From the NCBI GenBank assembly GCA_035763085.1, contig DASUBV010000265.1, forward strand, positions 1 through 5,699: a DNA stretch of 5,699 nucleotides, read 5' to 3'. Every line of letters starts with the position of its first letter. Within the stretch, counting starts at the first letter, position 1. This document shows, piece after piece, positions 1-5,626 of the stretch. The DNA comes from DASUBV01 sp035763085. GTDB lineage: Bacteria > Actinomycetota > Actinomycetes > Streptosporangiales > Streptosporangiaceae. The notes beneath the pieces were generated by a model. That model worked only from the letters and a program-made list of their open reading frames with translations. It did no database searches and was not told where the DNA came from. Position numbers and translations under genes: made by a program.

Positions 1-501
1 GGACGTCACGTTGTCGGGCAGCAGCCCCGGCGTCGTGGCATACCAGTTCGCCTTCTCCGCCTCCACCATGTTCATGTAGAACACCAGGCTCTTAGCGTCG
101 ACCGGCTCGCCGTTCGACCACTTCCAGCCCTTCATCGTGACAGCAACCGTCTTGCCGCCGTTGGAGTAGACCGGCTTGTTGGCCGGCGACAGCGGGTAGT
201 TGATCGCCACGTTGTCGTTGGTGTTGTTACCGAACATGTACAGCGGCCGGTACATCAGCCACTGGAACTGCACGGAGTTGTACACACTCGCGTTGGTGAT
301 GGCATAGAACGGGAAAATCCAGTTGTAGGTCACACCTGGTGGCAGCGCAACCTTCGCGGTGCCGCCCTTGACCGCCGGCCCGTGCGAAGTGGGACTGCCG
401 GCCGAGGGACCGCCGGCTGAACTGCAGCCTGCCGCCGCTAGCGCGAGCGCTGTCAGCGCGGCAGCTCCCACGAGCCGCATCTTGGTTCTGATCCGATACA
501 T
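1..501 (-). CDS. ABC transporter solute-binding lipoprotein, peptide/oligopeptide type (family 5), partial: N-terminal 167 aa
   Basis: Only the first 167 codons are present; the frame is open to the left edge, and family members usually run about 500-600 residues. Residues 1-26 form a lipoprotein signal peptide: basic start (MYRIRTKMR), hydrophobic Ala/Leu stretch, and lipobox AAGC with the lipidated Cys at 26. A Ser/Gly/Pro tether (27-43) follows, then a mature start with KGGTAKVAL and the Trp/Tyr/Phe-rich segments YNWIFPF and LMYRPLYMFG. GWKWSNGEPVDAKSLVFYMNM matches the 'W.dG.p.ta.dv.f' region of SBP_bac_5 proteins such as DppA/OppA. The product should be anchored outside the membrane and deliver peptides, or another ligand of this broad family, to an ABC permease; the substrate cannot be told. 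The ATG at 501 is chosen because AAGGAG (507-512) lies 5 nt upstream. A second in-frame ATG at 480 would shorten the signal peptide's basic region. Family call is firm, ligand unknown. Confidence 0.88.
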   Translation of the reverse strand, partial: MYRIRTKMRLVGAAALTALALAAAGCSSAGGPSAGSPTSHGPAVKGGTAKVALPPGVTYNWIFPFYAITNASVYNSVQFQWLMYRPLYMFGNNTNDNVAINYPLSPANKPVYSNGGKTVAVTMKGWKWSNGEPVDAKSLVFYMNMVEAEKANWYATTPGLLPDNVTS

Positions 502-506
502 ATGCG

Positions 507-512
507 CTCCTT
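507..512 (-). promoter_or_regulatory. Ribosome binding site of the solute-binding protein gene
   Basis: AAGGAG reads on the minus strand with 5 nt between it and the ATG at 501. It supports that start over the ATG at 480, which lacks a comparable site. Confidence 0.75.
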
Positions 513-549
513 GCCATGGCGCGGCCGTGCCACTGACCGGCAATGCGGA

Positions 550-596
550 CCGCTGTCCGCTCTCGCAGGAGTCCAGGCATCGAGAGCGGACAGCGG
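550..596. repeat. Perfect 16-bp inverted repeat with 15-nt spacer
   Basis: Arm ccgctgtccgctctcg (550-565) is the exact reverse complement of 581-596; the spacer is 566-580. It lies 48 nt upstream of the solute-binding protein start and 137 nt past the regulator stop. It would form a very stable hairpin on either strand. Neither side carries a run of T, so a classical intrinsic terminator is not shown. It could be a U-tract-less terminator, an operator, or a 5' leader structure of the solute-binding protein mRNA. Confidence 0.9.
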
Positions 597-605
597 CGAT
601 CACGT

Positions 606-640
606 TGCCTGTTCCGTCTGGCCCTCTGGGGGGACAGGCA
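606..640. repeat. Imperfect inverted repeat (10-bp stem with one G-T wobble, 15-nt loop)
   Basis: tgcctgt (606-612) pairs exactly with acaggca (634-640), and the stem continues inward as 613-615 against 631-633 with one wobble pair. It sits between the 16-bp inverted repeat and the regulator stop. Possible secondary hairpin of the regulator 3' end; no T-tract is seen. Confidence 0.55.
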
Positions 641-668
641 GCCGCGCAGGCCTAGCCTCCCCCGCAGT

Positions 669-707
669 GCTTGCCATCGGCCTGATGCCGGCCTGACGTC
701 GGCAAGC
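669..707. repeat. Inverted repeat just past the regulator stop (7-bp arms, 25-nt spacer)
   Basis: gcttgcc (669-675) is matched by ggcaagc (701-707). The spacer holds a nested cggc-ctgat-gccg hairpin (678-690). The element begins 26 nt after the regulator stop, where a terminator would be expected, but the arms are short and there is no U-tract. A terminator role is only a possibility. Confidence 0.4.
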
Positions 708-732
708 CGCCACCAGCGACCCGGGCACGCGG

Positions 733-3700
733 CTAGGTAGAAACCACTACCGCCGGGCTGCCCGGATCATCTGCCTCGCCGTCTAGTCGCGCACGCACCG
801 AGTGGGCATCGGGATGGTGCAGGTCGTCGAGGATGGCCAGGGCCTGCTGCCAGGCATCCCGGCCCGCCCGGGGCTGTCCGCCGGCCCGGTGGGTGTCGCC
901 CAGGTGGATCAGCGTCTGGGCCCGGTAAAAGCGGTCACCAGAATCGGCATAAGCGCGCAGCGCCTGCTGGTAGTACTGTGCGGCCTGGCCGTGCTGCCCG
1001 GACTGGTGGCAGCAGTAACCCAGGCTGTCCAGGGTCACGGCTTCTTCGAAGCGGTTGCCCGTCTTGCGATGCAGATCCAGGGCCCTTTCGCAGTAGCTCA
1101 CGGCCCGCGGGCCATCGCTGAGCTGCGCGTAGTACCAGCCGATCGCGTTCAGGGCAGCCGCCTGCCCGGCCAGGTAGCCCGCGGCGCGGTACAGCGTGAG
1201 CGCGAGCTGGGCGTGATAGAGCGCCTGGCTGTGGTCTTTACCGAGCTCGCAGATGCGGGCAATGCTGCAATGGCAGTCCGCCTGGCCGGCGGGATCACCC
1301 AGGTCGCGGAACAGCCGCAGCCCCTCCCGCAGGCAATCGCGCGCCTCTTGCAGCGAGCCCAGCTGAATCAGTGCCTCACCCAGCAGCTGGCGGGCCACCG
1401 CCTGCGCGTTCTGATCCCCGAGGCGGACGGCCGCCGCCAGCGCCTGCCGCTGGCACCGCTCCCAATCCCGGTAATATCCGCGGCGGGCGTGGTACTCCGA
1501 TAGGGCAGCGGAAACCTGGCAGGCATGCGCATCGAAGCCGCTGGAAGCGGCGACAGCGGCAGCAGCCACCAGCACGGGATACTCAGCTTGCAGCCAGGCC
1601 AGGGCCTGATCGGCCGCACCCAGGTGCTCGGGCGGCTCACAGCCCGGGGCCAACGCTCTGACCCGGTGGGCGTGGGGGTAGGCCAGTCTCACCGCGGCGC
1701 GTGCAGTATGCAGGTAGTGGTCGAGCACCCGGCCCATCGCGCTGCCGGTCTCGGCCTCGCCGCACAGGCCCGCGGCGTACGCCCGTACGAGGTCGTGGAG
1801 TGCGAATCGGTCGGGCGAGTGCTCCAGGATGAGGCTGGCCCGGGTCAGCTCGGACAGCGCGTCGCGGGCCAGGGGCTCAGGAGCAGCCGCGAGGCTGGCG
1901 ACCGCGGCAGCGGAGATGTCCGGGCCGGGATGCGCCGCGAGCAGCCGGAGCAGCCGGGCGGCAGGCTCGCTCAGCAGCCGGTACGACCAGGACAGCACGG
2001 CCCGGACGTCAGCCGCCTGCTCCCCGGCGTCCAGCCCGTCCAGCCGGCGGCGGAGATCCCGCAGTCCGGTGGCGAGCAAGGCCAGCGGGAAGGACGGCCG
2101 GAGCGCCGCCCTGGCCGCGATGATCGCCAGGGCGAGCGGCAGGCGCGCGCAGAGGGCCGTCAGCTCGGTGACCTCCTCAGCTTCGGCCGCGACCCTGTCC
2201 GCGCCCAGGCGGCTGGCCAGCAGCTGGCGTGCTTCTGGTCCGGCAAGCACGTCCAGCCTCAGGGGATGCGCGCCCTCGGCGGCCACCAGCCCCGCGAGCT
2301 GGTTGCGGCTGGTCACTATCACAGCGCAGCCTGACGAGCCGGGCAGGAGCGGACGTACCTGGGCCTCGTCCCGGGCATTGTCCAGCACGATGAGCATTCT
2401 GCGGCCCGCCAGCAGGCTCCGGTACAGCCCGGATTGCGCATCCAGCCGGGCAGAGACCCGGCTGGGGCTCACGCCGAGCACTTCCAGGAGCCCGCTGATC
2501 GCCTCGCCAGGCATCATCGCGGCGGGCGAGGGGTCGAACCCGCGCAGATTCACATACAACTGGCCATCGGGGAAGCGTGACCGCACCTGGTGCGCCCAGT
2601 GCAGGGCCAGGGCCGTCTTTCCCACCCCGGCCATCCCCGTGATGGCCAGCGTTACCGGCTCTGCGGGGGCCTCCCCGCCGTTCAGCCAGCGGGCCAGCAT
2701 GCTCAGCTCACGGTGCCGGCCGACGAAGTGCGCCGGGGCGGCCGGCAATCCCTGAGGTGGCACGGCCTGGCCGTGACCATTCCTGCTTCCTGGCTGGCCC
2801 GCATGGCTCGCGGGCTGCCAGCGCCGCGCCTGCGGGACATCGTTGTCCGCTGCCGGGGCGTCAGCAGGTCCCGGACCGTCAGCGGGCCCGTGGACGCCGG
2901 CGGGGCGGTGAGCGATCGCCGGGCTGTATCCATTCGCCTGACCCTGGCCGTTGGCCGGGCCGGAACCCCCTGCCGGCTCGTGACCGCGGGCCAGGACGCC
3001 CGCGCCCCCGGTGCGGAGCGGAAGCCAGGACAGCCTGTCCGGTGCAGCCAGCGCCTGGTCGCCGGCCAGGACCCGCTGGTGCAGGCGCTGCAACTCGGGC
3101 CCCGGCTCAACGCCGAGCTCACCGGCCAGCCGGTCACGCAGGTCCCGGAACACCTTCAGCGCATCGGCCTGGCGCCCGACCCGGTACCGGGCGATCATGA
3201 GCAGTCCGGCCAGTCGCTCGGCCAGCGGGTAACTGGCGAGCACCAGCGGGATCTCCTCGGCCGCCTCCGCATCACGGTCCGCTGCCAGGAGACAGCTGAA
3301 CCGGCTCTCGATGGCAGACAGATGCTCTTCCGTCAGCCCGGAACGGATTGCGCGCACCCGCACCGTGTCCGGGACGTCGGCCAGTGCCGGGCCCCGCCAG
3401 AGCAGCAGAGCCTGATCGAATATGGCAATCGCCGCGTGGCTGTCTGGCCTTTCACGTGCCCTGGATATCAGCGACCGGAACACGTGTACGTCCGCCAGAC
3501 CCCGGTCCACCTGCAGGCAGTAGCCCTCGCCATACCGCCGGGCCGTGCAGTCTGGAACTCCGGCCAGGGACTTGCGCAGGCGAGTGACGAGGATCTGCAG
3601 GCTGGCTCGCGCCGACCGCGGCGGCCGCTCGTCCCAGAGCAGGTCAACCAGGTCGTCAGCCGACACCACCTGCCCGGCCGACAAAGCCAGGAATGCCATC

Positions 3701-3795
3701 AGCAGGCGCAACTGTGCTCCGCGCGGCGTCTGCCAGCTCTGAGCGACCCTTACCTGAACAGGGCCAAGCATCCGCAGATAGGCCTGGCACTCCAC
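733..3795 (-). CDS. AfsR/SARP-family transcriptional regulator with BTAD, NB-ARC ATPase and TPR domains
   Basis: Residue numbers count from an upstream ATG at 3822 (1029 aa); the preferred GTG at 3795 is residue 10 and gives 1020 aa. Domain order: OmpR-type winged helix (about 15-95, LLMAFLALSAGQVVSADDLVDLLW and SLQILVTRLRKSL); BTAD domain (about 102-247, ending ELGVEPGPELQRLHQRVL); Gly/Pro/Ala linker (260-360); NB-ARC/STAND NTPase (about 361-640); HD-type segment FALHDLVRAYA (673-683); tetratricopeptide repeats (about 770-1005, period near 40). In the NTPase one sees FVGRHREL, Walker A GMAGVGKT (396-403), Walker B LIVLDN with Asp481, VIVTSR, and LPLAL. Related proteins (AfsR type) bind direct repeats in promoters and activate secondary-metabolism or stress genes; ATP binding and the TPRs gate activity. 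The GTG is preferred because GGGGAGA lies 6 nt upstream, while the ATG at 3822 has no such site. The gene is divergent from the sigma gene. Its target and signal are unknown. Confidence 0.93.
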   Translation of the reverse strand: MECQAYLRMLGPVQVRVAQSWQTPRGAQLRLLMAFLALSAGQVVSADDLVDLLWDERPPRSARASLQILVTRLRKSLAGVPDCTARRYGEGYCLQVDRGLADVHVFRSLISRARERPDSHAAIAIFDQALLLWRGPALADVPDTVRVRAIRSGLTEEHLSAIESRFSCLLAADRDAEAAEEIPLVLASYPLAERLAGLLMIARYRVGRQADALKVFRDLRDRLAGELGVEPGPELQRLHQRVLAGDQALAAPDRLSWLPLRTGGAGVLARGHEPAGGSGPANGQGQANGYSPAIAHRPAGVHGPADGPGPADAPAADNDVPQARRWQPASHAGQPGSRNGHGQAVPPQGLPAAPAHFVGRHRELSMLARWLNGGEAPAEPVTLAITGMAGVGKTALALHWAHQVRSRFPDGQLYVNLRGFDPSPAAMMPGEAISGLLEVLGVSPSRVSARLDAQSGLYRSLLAGRRMLIVLDNARDEAQVRPLLPGSSGCAVIVTSRNQLAGLVAAEGAHPLRLDVLAGPEARQLLASRLGADRVAAEAEEVTELTALCARLPLALAIIAARAALRPSFPLALLATGLRDLRRRLDGLDAGEQAADVRAVLSWSYRLLSEPAARLLRLLAAHPGPDISAAAVASLAAAPEPLARDALSELTRASLILEHSPDRFALHDLVRAYAAGLCGEAETGSAMGRVLDHYLHTARAAVRLAYPHAHRVRALAPGCEPPEHLGAADQALAWLQAEYPVLVAAAAVAASSGFDAHACQVSAALSEYHARRGYYRDWERCQRQALAAAVRLGDQNAQAVARQLLGEALIQLGSLQEARDCLREGLRLFRDLGDPAGQADCHCSIARICELGKDHSQALYHAQLALTLYRAAGYLAGQAAALNAIGWYYAQLSDGPRAVSYCERALDLHRKTGNRFEEAVTLDSLGYCCHQSGQHGQAAQYYQQALRAYADSGDRFYRAQTLIHLGDTHRAGGQPRAGRDAWQQALAILDDLHHPDAHSVRARLDGEADDPGSPAVVVST
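2842..2982 (-). repeat. Degenerate Gly/Pro/Ala peptide repeat in the regulator linker
   Basis: Between the BTAD and NB-ARC domains (residues about 281-327) the protein cycles through short units such as GPANG, QANG, RPAG, GPADG and GPADA. This is a low-complexity, probably disordered hinge. Repeat units vary in both sequence and spacing, so they likely arose by slippage followed by drift. Such linkers are common in AfsR-like proteins; the length probably varies among relatives. Confidence 0.65.
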
Positions 3796-3801
3796 ATCAA
3801 G

Positions 3802-3808
3802 TCTCCCC
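3802..3808 (-). promoter_or_regulatory. Ribosome binding site that sets the regulator start at GTG 3795
   Basis: The minus strand reads GGGGAGA, then 6 nt, then GTG at 3795. The ATG at 3822 is preceded by a stretch with no purine-rich site. Starting at GTG also places the winged helix (LRMLGPVQV) about 9 residues from the N terminus, as is usual for this family. Confidence 0.65.
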
Positions 3809-3893
3809 GGCAGGCAGTCCATCCGGCTGCCACATCACGATCGTAAGTGCAGAATTCTCTACGCTCCGTAGTGCCGGGTAAACCGATAAGGCA

Positions 3894-3913
3894 TTGTGAC
3901 GATGTCGTCACAA
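3894..3913. promoter_or_regulatory. 20-bp operator-like palindrome
   Basis: ttgtgacga (3894-3902) and tcgtcacaa (3905-3913) are perfect 9-bp complementary arms around a 2-nt centre. Its size and symmetry suit a dimeric helix-turn-helix repressor. It lies 98 nt upstream of the regulator GTG and about 130 nt upstream of the sigma -35-like motif, so a role at the regulator promoter is more likely. Outer half-sites TTGTGA/TCACAA resemble Rex and CRP/FNR half-sites, but the gap is 8 nt rather than the usual 6, so those families are not favoured. The binding protein is unknown. Confidence 0.7.
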
Positions 3914-4004
3914 GCCCTTTGCTTCCTGGCGGGCTCGCGATAGCTGGGATGCGGCGAACCTCGCCGAGGATCTCCTCTAGCACCGGGCGACGCCGGGAAA
4001 GCTG

Positions 4005-4029
4005 AACGCCGGGCATGTTATTCGGCGTT
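4005..4029. repeat. Dyad upstream of the sigma promoter (7-bp arms, 11-nt spacer)
   Basis: aacgccg (4005-4011) is the exact reverse complement of cggcgtt (4023-4029). It ends 16 nt before the -35-like TGTCACA at 4046, where an activator or repressor of the sigma operon could bind. Chance occurrence in GC-rich DNA cannot be excluded. Confidence 0.4.
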
Positions 4030-4045
4030 GCATCATGGCTCTCCT

Positions 4046-4072
4046 TGTCACACCAGCGGGCCCTGCCGGGTC
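4046..4072 (+). promoter_or_regulatory. Probable ECF41-type sigma promoter (autoregulatory) of the sigma-yceI operon
   Basis: TGTCACA (4046-4052), a 16-nt spacer (4053-4068) and GGTC (4069-4072) match the published ECF41 promoter pattern TGTCACA-N16-CGTC, as I recall it, except for the first base of the -10 element. It lies directly before a sigma gene of that architecture, so self-regulation is the simple reading. Transcription would begin near 4078-4082, leaving a leader of about 30 nt before the ATG at 4110. It also argues against translation from the upstream in-frame ATG at 4035, which lies before the promoter. Confidence 0.6.
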
Positions 4073-4094
4073 ACTACTTATGACACGCGGTGAT

Positions 4095-4101
4095 GGGGGG
4101 A
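4095..4101 (+). promoter_or_regulatory. Ribosome binding site of the sigma gene
   Basis: GGGGGGA ends 8 nt before the ATG at 4110 and 2 nt before the GTG at 4104; the spacing favours the ATG. The in-frame ATGs at 4035 and 4080 lack a purine-rich site. Confidence 0.5.
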
Positions 4102-4109
4102 ATGTGACG

Positions 4110-5036
4110 ATGCAGCAGCCGGCCGGTGACGGCGCCTGGCTGGCAGCGGTGTTCGAGGAGCACCGGCCGCGCCTGCGGGCGGTGGCCTACCGGATGCTCG
4201 GCTCGCTGCCCGACGCCGATGACGCGGTACAGGACGCCTGGGTCCGGTTCAGCCAGTCAGACGCCGACGGCGTGGACAACCTGGGCGGCTTCCTGACCAC
4301 CATCGTCAGCCGGGTCTGCCTGAACACGCTGCGCTCCCGCCGGACGCGGCGGGAGGACCCGGTGGGCATGCACGTGCCCGACCCCGTCGTCAGCGGCGAG
4401 GACGGCGCCGACCCGGAGACCGAGGCCCTGCTGGCCGACTCCGTCGGCCTGGCGCTGGTCGTGGTACTCGACACCCTGGCACCAGCCGAGCGGGTGGCAT
4501 TCGTCCTCCACGACCTGTTCGAGGTCCCCTTTGCCGAGATCGCCCCGATGGTCGGGCGCTCGGAGGCCGCAGCCCGGCAGCTGGCCAGCCGGGGCCGCCG
4601 CCAGGTGCACGGAGCGGGGTACCGCGCCCCTGACCCCAATCGCGCCGCCCAGCGGGCGCTTGTGGATGCTTTCTTTACCGCCGCCCGCGACGGCGACCTC
4701 GGCAAGCTCACAGCCCTGCTAGACCCCGACGCCGTGCTGATCGCCGACGGGGGCGCCCGCCCGCAAGCCTCGGCGGTGCTCCATGGTGCCGCCGCCGTCG
4801 CCAGACGCGCCGCCAGGTTCATCGGGCCCGCAGTCCAGGTGCGCCCGGCGCTGGTCAACGGGGCCGCCGGCGCGGTCGTCAGCTACCAGGGCCAGCCGGT
4901 CGCCCTGCTTGGCTTTGCCTCCGTGGCCGGGCGGATCACCGAGATCGACGCGATCACCGACCCCGACCGCCTCAGCCGGCTCGACCTGCCCGTACTCGAC
5001 AGCCCACCCGAGGCCCGTCACGACCCGGCGTACTAG
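4110..5036 (+). CDS. ECF RNA polymerase sigma factor with C-terminal SnoaL-like domain (SigJ/ECF41-like)
   Basis: The 308-residue protein directs RNA polymerase core to its own promoter class. Sigma region 2 spans about 12-80, with the core-binding segment YRMLGSLPDADDAVQDAWVRF; region 4 spans about 112-168, with LDTLAPAERVAFVLHDLFEVPFAEIA and a recognition helix near SEAAARQLASRGRRQV. The linker carries HVPDP (88-92), in the place where ECF41 proteins have a WLPEP-like motif, so the Trp is missing. A SnoaL/NTF2-like domain (about 178-285) follows, with ADGGARP (212-218) where ECF41/SigJ proteins usually show DGGGK. In this group the C-terminal domain controls activity in place of a separate anti-sigma factor, and none is encoded next door. 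The start is uncertain: GTG 4104, ATG 4080 (318 aa) and ATG 4035 (333 aa) are in frame; ATG 4110 is preferred from the ribosome site and the promoter position. It shares an operon with the YceI gene 16 nt downstream. Confidence 0.92.
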   Translation: MQQPAGDGAWLAAVFEEHRPRLRAVAYRMLGSLPDADDAVQDAWVRFSQSDADGVDNLGGFLTTIVSRVCLNTLRSRRTRREDPVGMHVPDPVVSGEDGADPETEALLADSVGLALVVVLDTLAPAERVAFVLHDLFEVPFAEIAPMVGRSEAAARQLASRGRRQVHGAGYRAPDPNRAAQRALVDAFFTAARDGDLGKLTALLDPDAVLIADGGARPQASAVLHGAAAVARRAARFIGPAVQVRPALVNGAAGAVVSYQGQPVALLGFASVAGRITEIDAITDPDRLSRLDLPVLDSPPEARHDPAY

Positions 5037-5040
5037 GAGC

Positions 5041-5045
5041 GGGAG
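5041..5045 (+). promoter_or_regulatory. Ribosome binding site of the YceI gene
   Basis: GGGAG lies 7 nt before the ATG at 5053. It supports a start here, although the frame stays open upstream to 4783 inside the sigma gene. A second AGGAG overlaps the sigma stop codon at 5035-5039. Confidence 0.7.
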
Positions 5046-5052
5046 ATTGCCC

Positions 5053-5583
5053 ATGACTGACACCCAGGCCGAAATCCGGCGAATCGATATTCCCGCCCCG
5101 GGCCGGTACATCATCGATCCGGCCCGGTCATCGGTCACGCTGCGGACCCGGCTGTTCGGCCTGCACGCCTTGTCGGCCGCCATGTACATCGCCGACGGCC
5201 AGATCGACCTGGACGCGGCCGTCCCGCAGGCAGCCGTGACCGCCGCCATCAGCGCGGCGTCCTTCAGCACCGATAATCCCCGCCGGGACGACGACATCCG
5301 CTCGGCCCGGTTCCTGCACGCCGACACGTACCCGGAACTGCGCTACCGGGCCGGCACCCTGAGCCAGGTGCACAGCCGCTGGACACTGGCCGGCGAGCTG
5401 ACCGTTCGTGAAGTGACCAGGCCCGTGACACTGGAGATCGACTCGGTCCAGGCTATGGGCCGGGGATTCCGCGCCCGCGCCACCGCCCGTATCGACCGTG
5501 CCGCCTTCGGGCTGACGAGGGCGAAGTGGATGGGGGGCCGGATCTTCGACATCGAGCTGAGCGCCGTCGCCGACCCGCTGTAG
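5053..5583 (+). CDS. YceI-family lipocalin-fold protein
   Basis: The 176-residue protein matches the YceI family in length and motif order: YIIDPARSSVTLRTRLFGL near the start (19-37), FSTDNPRRDDDIRSARFLHADTYPELRY (71-98, the conserved 'd.Lr...FF....yP...F' block), LAGELTVREVTRPVTLEI (112-129, the LT..g.TRPV signature) and ARIDRAAFGL (145-154). The fold is an eight-stranded antiparallel barrel; a studied Thermus homologue binds a polyisoprenoid chain, so isoprenoid or other amphiphile binding is likely, but the ligand here is unknown. No signal peptide or membrane segment is visible, so a cytoplasmic location is expected, unlike periplasmic E. coli YceI. The gene starts 16 nt after the sigma stop and is almost certainly co-transcribed with it. 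That makes it a likely target of the sigma factor, perhaps in envelope or oxidative stress. The family call is firm; the physiological role is inferred. Confidence 0.93.
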   Translation: MTDTQAEIRRIDIPAPGRYIIDPARSSVTLRTRLFGLHALSAAMYIADGQIDLDAAVPQAAVTAAISAASFSTDNPRRDDDIRSARFLHADTYPELRYRAGTLSQVHSRWTLAGELTVREVTRPVTLEIDSVQAMGRGFRARATARIDRAAFGLTRAKWMGGRIFDIELSAVADPL

Positions 5584-5626
5584 ACGTTCCCCCGTGCCAG
5601 CCACCTTGTCCGCAGGGTGAGGACTG

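Larger units (their letters stand above)
3796..4109. promoter_or_regulatory. Divergent control region between the regulator and sigma-yceI genes
   Basis: This stretch has no convincing gene and is locally less GC-rich (for example 3841-3920) than the flanking coding DNA, as expected for promoters. It holds small palindromes (agaattct at 3851-3858; ctacg-ctc-cgtag at 3859-3871), a 20-bp palindrome at 3894-3913, CCGGG-containing heptamer repeats at 3981-4013, a dyad at 4005-4029 and the sigma-promoter-like motif at 4046-4072. Both divergent genes must be controlled from here. No convincing -35/-10 pair for the regulator could be fixed by eye. Confidence 0.7.

Noticed and set aside
227..580. 117-codon minus-strand frame across the solute-binding protein start
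   Set aside because: Wrong frame relative to the lipoprotein signal and family motifs; Arg/Ala-rich shadow.
802..2755. Plus-strand open frames of 233, 269 and 308 codons opposite the NB-ARC and TPR parts
   Set aside because: Their translations are low-complexity or Gln/Gly/Ser/Arg-rich shadows of the recognised minus-strand protein, and they overlap each other in different frames.
2590..3846. 418-codon plus-strand open frame opposite the regulator N-terminal half
   Set aside because: It is antisense to a gene with clear BTAD and Walker motifs. The translation has no domain-like pattern and no ribosome site was evident. Long antisense frames are expected in GC-rich DNA.
3894..3913. Palindrome read as a Rex or CRP/FNR site
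   Set aside because: Half-sites agree but the spacing between TTGTGA and TCACAA is 8 nt, whereas both families use 6.
3750..4016. 88-codon minus-strand frame upstream of and overlapping the regulator start (begins MPGVQLSRRRPVLEEIL)
   Set aside because: The first 25 residues look protein-like, but there is no ribosome site. The middle runs through the 20-bp palindrome with poor third-position GC, and the end is out of frame inside the regulator. A short leader peptide is not excluded but not supported.
4035..4109. Upstream in-frame extension of the sigma gene from ATG 4035 or 4080
   Set aside because: Neither ATG has a ribosome site. The extension encodes a non-conserved Ala/Pro/Gly stretch and would include the promoter-like motif at 4046-4072.
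3895..4112. Direct repeat tgtgacgatg at 3895-3904 and 4103-4112
   Set aside because: Only 10 nt and explained by the palindrome on one side and the sigma start codons on the other; likely chance.
4187..4858. 223-codon minus-strand frame opposite the sigma gene
   Set aside because: Ser/Arg/Ala-rich translation antisense to clear sigma region 2 and 4 motifs.
4783..5052. 90-codon N-terminal extension of the YceI frame into the sigma gene
   Set aside because: It is a Pro/Ser/Arg-rich out-of-frame reading of the SnoaL domain; the ATG at 5053 with GGGAG upstream gives the normal YceI length.
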